From JAKQHY01 sp034429475 (GTDB lineage: Bacteria; Chloroflexota; Anaerolineae; B4-G1; SLSP01), in contig DAOUGD010000278.1 in NCBI GenBank assembly GCA_034429475.1, positions 1 to 53,912 of the forward strand: a stretch of 53,912 nucleotides of DNA. Direction: 5' to 3'. The notes beneath the pieces are model-generated. The model was not told the DNA's origin. It worked only from the letters and a program-made list of their open reading frames with translations, and searched no databases. The first letter of the stretch is position 1. Each line of letters begins with the position of its first letter. The translations under genes were made by a program, and so were the position numbers. Below are positions 47,319 to 53,912 of this stretch, piece after piece.

Positions 47319-48773
47319 CTACCGCGCGCTGTGCAGAGCCACAGCGCGGCGATAAAGATCAACATAAGCCCGGGCAGAGGCATCCCAGGAAAAATCACGC
47401 TCCATCGCGCGCCGCTGCAAGGCGGCCCAGCGCGCCCTGTCAGCGTAAACGGTCAGCGCCCGGCGAATCGCCGCAACGAGGGCATCCTCGCCGTATCCCT
47501 GGAAAGCAAAGCCAGTTCCCCGATCGGGCTTGGCGTGGATGTCCACTACGGTGTCGGCGATGTCGCCTGGCGACCGCACCACCGGCACGGTCCCATAGTG
47601 CATGGCCGTCATCAGACTGACGTTGTTAGGCTCAAAGTGACTGACGGAGACGAAAATATCCAGGCTGCTGTAAAGACGCCGCTCGACGCGCTCATCAAAC
47701 TGCACCAGGCCACGCACGTTGCCGGGGAAACGGCTCTGCAACTCGCGGAAAGCCGACTCCCGCACACCATCACGAATCCCCAAGAGCACCACCTGCACAT
47801 TCTCCTGCTGAACCAGAAATTCCACGGCAGAGGCGGTCAATTCCCATTCGCGCGGATTATCAAGTTGCACCACCAGCCCCAACAGGGGGACATCGGCCTC
47901 TAGGGGCAGGCGCAGCTCGCGCTGGAAAGCCGCCTTGTTCACTGCGCGCATGTTGAGGGAAGCAGCGTCATAGGATTGCACCAGCACGGCATCCTGCGCC
48001 GGGTTCCAACTTTCGTAATCAATGCCGCCCAAGATGCCAAACAGGCAATCCCGGCGTTCCTGGAAGAGGGGCTGCAACGTCTGATTTAGCTCGCCGCGCA
48101 CTAAGGTTTGCGCATACGTCGCGCTGACTGTGCTGACCACATCGGCGTGCGTCACCCCTTGCGCCAGCCAGTTCACCTGTCCCGGCGGCTCGACACTCAG
48201 ATGAGGCAGTTTGGACATGTTCCCAAACGAGAGAATCAACCGACCGCAAATCCCCTGGTAAGTTAGATCGTGAATGGTGAACAGAGAGGCAATATCTTTG
48301 CAGAAATCATCGGCCCGCCCGTAAACGTCCAGCCACGCAGTTACCGGGGCTGCATGCCAATCGTTGGCATGAATGACGTCCGGCTTCCAGTCCAGCGTTT
48401 TCAAAGCAGCAAGTGCCGCGCGCGAAAAGAACACGAATCGCTGTGGGTCATCGTTGAAACCATAGACCTTCTCGCGGTTGGAAAAATACTGGTCATTCCA
48501 GATGAAATAGACGGGAACGTCGCCCGAAAGAGTTTGCAAGAGATGCACCGGTTCTTGATCCGTCCCCACCGGCACCGGGATGGTGCCTCCTATCTTTTGC
48601 AATTCGTAATCCCCACCGCGCATACCGCCATACCGGGGAATCATGATGCGGGCATCCACTCCCATTCGGCGCAAGGCGCAAGGCAGCGCAGCGACAAAAT
48701 CGGCCAACCCCCCCACCCTATTGAACGGTGCGGCTTCAACAGCTAAAAAGAGAACTTTCAATTGCTCATCCAT
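47319..48773 (-). CDS. glgA: Glycogen synthase (GT5, ADP/UDP-glucose type)
   Basis: The protein has 484 residues from the ATG at 48773 (MDEQLKVLFLAVEAAPFNRVGGLADFVAALP), the conserved GT5 opening, with Arg replacing Lys of the usual KVGGL. Further motifs are DVPVYFIWNDQYF, KPDVIHANDWHAAPV, SLFTIHDLTYQG, GVTHADVVSTVSATYAQ, FGILGGIDYESWNPAQD and LGLVVQLDNPREWELTASAVEFLVQQENVQVVLLG. Near the end come SLDIFVSVSHFEPNNVSLMTAMHYGTVPVVRSPGDIADTVVD (the usual E-P-x-G-L-x-x-x-E-A-M-R-Y-G segment is altered here) and FSWDASARAYVDLYRRAV. It elongates alpha-1,4-glucan chains. A TTGCCG-16-TATAAT promoter lies about 45 bp upstream. Confidence 0.93.
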   Translation of the reverse strand: MDEQLKVLFLAVEAAPFNRVGGLADFVAALPCALRRMGVDARIMIPRYGGMRGGDYELQKIGGTIPVPVGTDQEPVHLLQTLSGDVPVYFIWNDQYFSNREKVYGFNDDPQRFVFFSRAALAALKTLDWKPDVIHANDWHAAPVTAWLDVYGRADDFCKDIASLFTIHDLTYQGICGRLILSFGNMSKLPHLSVEPPGQVNWLAQGVTHADVVSTVSATYAQTLVRGELNQTLQPLFQERRDCLFGILGGIDYESWNPAQDAVLVQSYDAASLNMRAVNKAAFQRELRLPLEADVPLLGLVVQLDNPREWELTASAVEFLVQQENVQVVLLGIRDGVRESAFRELQSRFPGNVRGLVQFDERVERRLYSSLDIFVSVSHFEPNNVSLMTAMHYGTVPVVRSPGDIADTVVDIHAKPDRGTGFAFQGYGEDALVAAIRRALTVYADRARWAALQRRAMERDFSWDASARAYVDLYRRAVALHSAR

Positions 48774-48819
48774 AGGTTGTTGCCTCACTTTGGCTGAATA
48801 CTTCAGACTGGCGCTATTC

Positions 48820-48847
48820 ATTATAACGAACTTCACAGATACGGCAA
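48820..48847 (-). promoter_or_regulatory. Promoter of glgA
   Basis: On the minus strand -35 TTGCCG (48847-48842), 16-bp spacer, -10 TATAAT (48825-48820). The predicted leader is about 40 nt. It is divergent from the kinase promoter 33 bp away. Confidence 0.8.
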
Positions 48848-48880
48848 TACCTAACCAATTTTGCAATAGTGTACACGCTT

Positions 48881-48908
48881 TTGAAGTGGACACAAACCGG
48901 CATATAAT
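48881..48908 (+). promoter_or_regulatory. Promoter of the CNB-histidine kinase operon
   Basis: -35 TTGAAG (48881-48886), 16-bp spacer, -10 TATAAT (48903-48908). The GGAGG ribosome site and ATG at 48958 follow about 50 nt downstream. Confidence 0.8.
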
Positions 48909-48957
48909 GAGAGGCAAAAGATAGATATATCCACAAAAATTCTCTGGAGGTTTTCTA

Positions 48958-50139
48958 ATGGCCCAAATGATCATACCTGAAGATATTCAGAAACTCATTA
49001 AGAAGCATGGGGTTCAAATCACCCTACAAGAAGGGGAAGTGCTTTTTCAGCAAGACACGCTCAGCGACGCCGTGTTCTTGGTCACCAGTGGTAAATTAGT
49101 TGTCCTCAACGAAAATACGGCCAGCGGCATCACTGTCCTGCTAAACTACATCTCACCGGGGCAAATCGCCGGAGAAATCGGGACCATTACCGGGTGGCCG
49201 CGCACAGCCACCCTGAAAGCGGAACGGACCACGACGCTGGTTAAACTCACGGTGCCGCAGTTCACCGAGGTGCTCCGCCAAGCGCCGGTTCTGGCAAAAC
49301 TGGCGATGGGCACGGCGGGGAGCTATCTGATCACGGCCGACACGGAGCGCGTTAACCTGGGACGCAGCTACCAGCAAATGCGGATGCGGATCAGCACGCT
49401 GGACAAACAACGCGAGCAACTCCAGGAATTGTTGCGGTTGCGCGAAGAGATGGAGGAGTTGCTCGTTCACGACCTTCGCAATCCCCTCAACATCCTCCAA
49501 ACGGGCATCACCTTGCTCCAACCCCTGGTCAAAGATACGCCTGAACAACGAACAGCCGATACGATTTTGGGGTTAATGATCAACGCCACCTATCGTATGC
49601 AATATTTAATCGAAACCCTCCTGGACATCGCCAAAATGGAAGCGGGTCAATCCAGCCTGGAACTCGACGAATTCAATCTGATTGCCGTGTTGGCTAACCT
49701 CTACCACGAACAACTTCCACCTTTCCAGGAAAAAAATATTGCTTTGGATTTGGAAGTTCCCCTGGAAATCAACATTGAGGGCGATCGCGATGTGCTATAC
49801 CGCGTCGTGGTCAACCTGGTTGACAATGCGTTGAAATTCACTCCCAAGGGTGGATGCGTCACCCTGGCTGCTAAAGAGATTGACGCAGAATGGGTTGAGG
49901 TCCTTGTTTCCGATAACGGGCCAGGGATTCCGCCCCAGGAGCGCGAACGCATTTTCGAGAAGTTCACCCAGATCAAAAGCCCGAACATAGCGTCGGGGCG
50001 GCGGGGATCGGGCCTGGGACTGACGTTCTGCAAGATGGCAGTGGAAGCGCACGGCGGCACCATTCACGCCGAAGATGGTCTTGACGGGCGCGGAGTTGCC
50101 TTCCACATCCGCCTTCCCCGCAAAATCGCAAAGGATTGA
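48958..50139 (+). CDS. Soluble histidine kinase with N-terminal cyclic-nucleotide-binding-type domain
   Basis: The protein has 393 residues and no TM. Residues about 8-125 form a CNB (CAP_ED) domain: GVQITLQEGEVLFQQDTLSDAVFLVTSGKLVVLNE, then LLNYISPGQIAGEIGTITGWPRTATLKAERTTTLVKLTVPQFTEVLRQAP. The phosphate-binding cassette position reads GEIGTITGWPRTATL. The Glu of G-E-L/I and Arg of R-T/S-A are present, so cyclic nucleotide binding is possible. A coiled coil (about 135-165) leads to HisKA with H-box LLVHDLRNPLNIL (His near 171) and HATPase with NLVDNALKFTP, VSDNGPGIPPQERERIFEKF and GSGLGLTFCKMAV. GGAGG precedes the ATG. It stands 2 bp before the start of a secreted lamin-tail/PLD protein, and no response regulator is nearby. 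Confidence 0.93.
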   Translation: MAQMIIPEDIQKLIKKHGVQITLQEGEVLFQQDTLSDAVFLVTSGKLVVLNENTASGITVLLNYISPGQIAGEIGTITGWPRTATLKAERTTTLVKLTVPQFTEVLRQAPVLAKLAMGTAGSYLITADTERVNLGRSYQQMRMRISTLDKQREQLQELLRLREEMEELLVHDLRNPLNILQTGITLLQPLVKDTPEQRTADTILGLMINATYRMQYLIETLLDIAKMEAGQSSLELDEFNLIAVLANLYHEQLPPFQEKNIALDLEVPLEINIEGDRDVLYRVVVNLVDNALKFTPKGGCVTLAAKEIDAEWVEVLVSDNGPGIPPQERERIFEKFTQIKSPNIASGRRGSGLGLTFCKMAVEAHGGTIHAEDGLDGRGVAFHIRLPRKIAKD

Positions 50140-50141
50140 AG

Positions 50142-53100
50142 ATGAATTCACGGTGGCGTCATATGTGGTTGGCCTTGGTTGTTAGCATGGGACTGCTGGC
50201 CCTGGCGTGGCTTCCGGCAGCTCTCAAAGCCGATTTCGACGCAGCGCGTGCTGTCGCCGCCCCTGCCGCGCCGGGAGACGTTGTCATCAATGAGGTTGCC
50301 TGGGCCGGCACTGCCGCCAGCACCGCCGACGAGTGGATCGAACTGTACAATAACACCCCCTACAGCATCTCCTTGACCGATTGGCACCTGGTTGACAACG
50401 ACAATTTGAACATCACCTTGAGCGGCTTTATCGCCCCCTACAGCCACTACCTCATCGAGCGCACCGACGATACCACCGTAATGAGCGTCACCGCCGACCT
50501 GGTCCGTAGCTTTGGCACCGGCGGCCTGCACAATGACGGACAAGTTTTAACGCTGACCAATGTCGCCGGTAATGTGATAGACCTCGTCAACAGCGACGGC
50601 GGCGGCTGGCCGGCCGGAACGAGCACCCCCAGGGTCACGATGGAACGCATTGATCCCACCGCGCCCGGCGACGACGCCAACTGGGCCGACAACAACGGCT
50701 TCCTCACGTATGGTTGGGACGCCAACGGCGATCCCCTCAACGGCACGGCCCGGATTCATAATTCTGTCTACGACCCACCGCCGTTGGCCGACCTGCACGT
50801 CAGCCAGAACGGGCCGGGCAGCGTCACTGCCGGGGAATCCGTCACCTACACGCTGCTGGTACAGAACCTCGGCACCTACACCGCCGCCGCCACCCTGCTA
50901 ACCGACACGCTTAATTATTACCCCATCCCATCGTCTACGGTGCTGCTCAAACAGGAGTACCGGGCAGTTTGGGACGTGGGCGCGCTGCCGCCGGCGGCGC
51001 AACAAAGGTTCACCATCACCAGAAGCGTCCCCCTCACGGCAACCGGCGCCTTCGTCAACCTCGTTGAGGCTACCACCACCTCCACCGAAACCATGCGCAG
51101 CAACAACACCACCGTATGGACTACCACCGTGCAACCCTTAAGCGCGGACATGGCAATCGCCAAGACCGGGCCGGTTTCCGCCACCTGGGAAGACGCCATC
51201 ACCTACACCCTGACTCTGCACAACGTTGGGCAACTCTCTGCCCAGCAGTGCATTCTCACCGACACCTTGCCGGAAGGCCTGGCCTACGTGCGCCAGGAAA
51301 CGCAGATACCCGGCGCGACCTTCACCGCCGCCGGCCAAACGTTGACGTGGACTTTCGGGGAAATCGGCGGCGGGACGCAACACGTCATCACCGTCGGCGC
51401 GCAGGTGCAGGCAACGGCCCTCGTCGGCGTGCTGACCAACACCGCCGCCATTGCTTGCGCCGGCGACGCCAACCCGGACAACAACCACGCCGCCTGGCCG
51501 ACGGAACTGGTGGACCTCCGCCGGCCCCACATACTCATCTCCGGCGTACTGTATTATGGCTACCAGGACGGTCAGACCGATGACGCTGTCCGCCTGACCA
51601 ACATGAGTCCCTTCCCGGCCGCGCTGGAGAACTGGAAGCTGTGCAAGAATGACAGCATCGGCGACTTACAATGTCGCACCCTCCCCACGCTCCTCATACC
51701 GGCCCTGAGCGACGTGTGGATTACAGGAGATGCCGCGGCTTTCGCCGCTTCCTTCGGATTCCCGGCCGACTACGAAATGGCGTCCTGGTTAGCTATCACC
51801 AACGATGACGAGTTGCTGCTGCGTGACGCGGAAGGCATCATCGTGGACGCTCTAGTGTACAACGACGGTATGACGCCCTTCCCCGGCTGGGTCGGCCCCA
51901 GTCTGCGCTATTACTCCACCCCCAAAGGCGAGCGCGGCCAAATTCTGGCGCGCATCCCCGACGAAGTCACTGGTCTGCCCATCAGCGACACCAACACCGC
52001 CGCCGATTGGTTGCAATACACTGACGCGCTCACGGTTGGAAAGCAAGCCCTGTACCCCGGCTGGGACTCCGATCCGCTCTTCTGGCCGCTGAAGGCCACC
52101 GAACCGGCCACCGTCGTCATCGGCATCGCCCCGGACAATGCCTTTGAGGTCATCTCACAAACCATCATGCAGGCCGGTGAGACGATTTCCATTGAAATCT
52201 ACGCCCTGCGCCACCCGGCGCTCATTGACGCGCTGGTACAAAAGGCGGAGGCCGGGGTGCAGGTGACGCTTTTATTGGAAGGGGACATCTTTGGCATTGG
52301 CGGCAACACCCCCGAATGGCAGACCGAGCTTTACGCCTGCCAGCAACTGGAAGCCACCGGGCATGGGGCGTGTTGGTTTATGATCCACGATAAGGACAAC
52401 AACATCTACAACCGTTACAACTTCATCCACGCCAAACTGGTGATCGTGGATCGGCGGTGGGTCGTCGTCGGTTCGCAGAACTTCACCACGAGTGGCCTAC
52501 CCGCCGACGATAAGGCGAATGGAAGCATCGGCTCGCGGGGCGCGGTGATCGCCACCACTGCGCCGTCCGTCATCGCGCGCGCGGCAGAAATTTTCGCCTA
52601 CGATTGCGATCCGGCGCATCACAACGACCTGCTGCGCTGGAACAGCAATCCCGCCTACGCGGATAAGTATGGCCTGCCGCTCTTGCCGCCTGACCTGAGC
52701 ATCCCCGACGGCGTCAGCTACACCGTCCGCTTTCCCACCCCGCTGACGGTCAGCGGCGACTTCGCTTTCGAGCTGTTCACTGCGCCGGATGCCGCCCTGC
52801 ACCAATCCGACGCGCTGTTGGGCCTGGTCAATCGGGCAGGAGCAGGGGATACCGTCCTGGTGCAGCAGGCCTACGAATACGTAGACTGGGGCACCGACCC
52901 GGAAACTGCGCCCAACCTGCGCCTGCTGGCTTACCTGGCAGCCGCCCGGCGCGGCGCCAAAGTGCGCATCTTCGTCAATGGGAAAAGCTTTGTCGAGGGC
53001 TACGACGGTCCGCCGGAGGATAACCAGGCAACGGTGGACTACGTCAACCAGATTGCGGCGGCAGAGCGTCTCAACCTCAAGGCCGCGTTGGGGAACCTCA

Positions 53101-53870
53101 CCGAAGACGGCGTTCACAACAAGATGGTGCTGGTTGCCTTGCATGGCGACGGCAAATACAGCCACGTCGGCTCCATCAACGGCAGCGAATCTTCGAGCAA
53201 AGTCAACCGGGAGGTAGCGCTCCAGGTCAAATCCGACGCCGTTTATGATTATTTGGCCGCCATGTTCAACCTGGATTGGTATCAGACGCAGCCGATCTAC
53301 TTGCCCGTGGTGCTGCGTAACTACGCGCCTCCTGCCCCGCCGGTTGAGTACCTGGTGGTTAGTGAGGTATACTACTCCGGGGACGCCAACGCAGAATGGG
53401 TGGAACTCTACAACCCCACCCAGGCTACGGTCAGCCTCAGTGGGTATCAAATCGGCGACTACGATGGGGCCGGGCATCTTGAAGGCATGTACACCTTCCC
53501 CGCCAATGCGACCATCCCGGCAAACGGCGTCATCCTCATTGCCGGGAACGGGAAAGCGGTTTATCCCTACGCCGACTTCGAGTTGTTTGACCACAATGCC
53601 GACATCCCCAACCTGACGCGGGTCGGCGGCGATGGCGATTGGGCCTTGGGGAACACCGGGGATCAAGTCCTGCTCTTCAATCCGGCGGGGCAGCTTGGTG
53701 ATGCGGTAGTGTGGGGTATGGCAACCTATCCAGGCATTGTACCGCATCCGGGCGTCATCACCTGGACACATTCGCTGGAACGCTACCCGGCCTACTACGA
53801 CACCGACGATTGCAGTCACGACTTCCGAGATCGCTACCCACCCTCGCCGGGCGTACTCCCCACCGACTGA
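50142..53870 (+). CDS. Exported multidomain protein: lamin-tail, DUF11 x2, lamin-tail, PLD-like, lamin-tail
   Basis: The protein has 1242-1243 residues from the ATG at 50142 (AAGGA upstream). A signal peptide (MWLALVVSMGLLALAWLPAALKA) is followed by LTD1 (about 45-190: GDVVINEVAWAGTAASTADEWIELYNNT). DUF11 repeats are at about 215-330 and 335-455 (ADLHVSQNGPGSVTAGESVTYTLLVQN; ADMAIAKTGPVSATWEDAITYTLTLHN). LTD2 is at about 460-640. A PLD-like region (about 655-1050) has HAKLVIVD, giving HxKx4D, with GSQNFTTSG after it. A second half-site, HNKMVLVALHGD with HVGSINGSESSSK, lacks a clean HxKx4D spacing. LTD3 is at about 1065-1240 (YLVVSEVYYSGDANAEWVELYNPT). It may be an extracellular nuclease or phosphodiesterase. 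No anchor is visible at the C-terminus. Confidence 0.9.
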   Translation: MNSRWRHMWLALVVSMGLLALAWLPAALKADFDAARAVAAPAAPGDVVINEVAWAGTAASTADEWIELYNNTPYSISLTDWHLVDNDNLNITLSGFIAPYSHYLIERTDDTTVMSVTADLVRSFGTGGLHNDGQVLTLTNVAGNVIDLVNSDGGGWPAGTSTPRVTMERIDPTAPGDDANWADNNGFLTYGWDANGDPLNGTARIHNSVYDPPPLADLHVSQNGPGSVTAGESVTYTLLVQNLGTYTAAATLLTDTLNYYPIPSSTVLLKQEYRAVWDVGALPPAAQQRFTITRSVPLTATGAFVNLVEATTTSTETMRSNNTTVWTTTVQPLSADMAIAKTGPVSATWEDAITYTLTLHNVGQLSAQQCILTDTLPEGLAYVRQETQIPGATFTAAGQTLTWTFGEIGGGTQHVITVGAQVQATALVGVLTNTAAIACAGDANPDNNHAAWPTELVDLRRPHILISGVLYYGYQDGQTDDAVRLTNMSPFPAALENWKLCKNDSIGDLQCRTLPTLLIPALSDVWITGDAAAFAASFGFPADYEMASWLAITNDDELLLRDAEGIIVDALVYNDGMTPFPGWVGPSLRYYSTPKGERGQILARIPDEVTGLPISDTNTAADWLQYTDALTVGKQALYPGWDSDPLFWPLKATEPATVVIGIAPDNAFEVISQTIMQAGETISIEIYALRHPALIDALVQKAEAGVQVTLLLEGDIFGIGGNTPEWQTELYACQQLEATGHGACWFMIHDKDNNIYNRYNFIHAKLVIVDRRWVVVGSQNFTTSGLPADDKANGSIGSRGAVIATTAPSVIARAAEIFAYDCDPAHHNDLLRWNSNPAYADKYGLPLLPPDLSIPDGVSYTVRFPTPLTVSGDFAFELFTAPDAALHQSDALLGLVNRAGAGDTVLVQQAYEYVDWGTDPETAPNLRLLAYLAAARRGAKVRIFVNGKSFVEGYDGPPEDNQATVDYVNQIAAAERLNLKAALGNLTEDGVHNKMVLVALHGDGKYSHVGSINGSESSSKVNREVALQVKSDAVYDYLAAMFNLDWYQTQPIYLPVVLRNYAPPAPPVEYLVVSEVYYSGDANAEWVELYNPTQATVSLSGYQIGDYDGAGHLEGMYTFPANATIPANGVILIAGNGKAVYPYADFELFDHNADIPNLTRVGGDGDWALGNTGDQVLLFNPAGQLGDAVVWGMATYPGIVPHPGVITWTHSLERYPAYYDTDDCSHDFRDRYPPSPGVLPTD

Positions 53871-53889
53871 CTTTGAAGGAAAATATTTG

Positions 53890-53912
53890 CGCGCGCGGCC
53901 TTGCCGCGCGCG
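53890..53912. terminator. GC-rich hairpin after the PLD gene, at the window edge
   Basis: CGCGCGCGG (53890-53898) pairs with CCGCGCGCG (53904-53912) around a 5-nt loop, 20 bp after the stop codon. The sequence ends here, so whether a T-run follows is not visible. Confidence 0.5.

Overview
The window looks like a chromosome segment of a Chloroflexota bacterium (an Anaerolineae- or Caldilineae-type lineage is my guess). This is inferred from gene content: a UPF0182 protein, a giant DUF2298-type ('YYY') membrane protein, a PTPS-related polytopic membrane protein, a bacterial Elp3, several FlgD-like, lamin-tail and PxTP-linker surface proteins, and abundant short tandem arrays between genes. No rRNA or tRNA was recognised.

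Left part (1-10 kb). On the minus strand lie a COG2984 substrate-binding lipoprotein and a truncated cache/poly-HAMP sensor. On the plus strand is a MacAB-type efflux operon (adaptor, ATPase, permease), two paralogous small anchored proteins with a DUF5666-like pattern, and a histidine kinase without a response regulator beside it. Five of the junctions in this cluster are filled by 7-bp-period tandem arrays, one of which encodes the N-terminal extension of the ATPase.

10-19 kb. A convergent SIMPL-domain protein, a MITE-like palindrome and an ISKra4-type insertion sequence are followed by a minus-strand operon (RlmI-like methyltransferase, 772-residue membrane protein, DUF624-like protein). 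The last gene of that operon, a NUDIX hydrolase, was cut by the IS after 33 codons. A UPF0182 protein follows.

19-28 kb. A long leader holds a hairpin array, a tiny ORF and a two-domain structured RNA candidate (19664-19810). It precedes a heterodimeric ABC exporter pair with one degenerate ATP site. A minus-strand envelope operon follows (FlgD-like lipoprotein, two family-2 glycosyltransferases, TPR protein).

28-40 kb. A GH3-like anchored protein, a Ser/Thr kinase divergent from an FHA-winged-helix regulator, a PTPS-related membrane protein, an S1-domain protein, smpB, an S41 protease, a small coiled-coil protein, Elp3 and a divergent methyltransferase. Several starts sit 5-8 nt after a -10 box and are probably leaderless.

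40-54 kb. The 1657-residue membrane protein, a GH57 enzyme and glycogen synthase on the minus strand. Divergent from these is a two-gene unit: a histidine kinase with an N-terminal cyclic-nucleotide-binding-type domain, then a 1243-residue exported protein with three lamin-tail domains, DUF11 repeats and a phospholipase-D-like core.

No single operon is an obvious known defence or biosynthetic system. The strongest candidates for something undescribed are the structured RNA at 19664-19810, the mirrored heptamer arrays, and the CNB-kinase / lamin-tail PLD pair.
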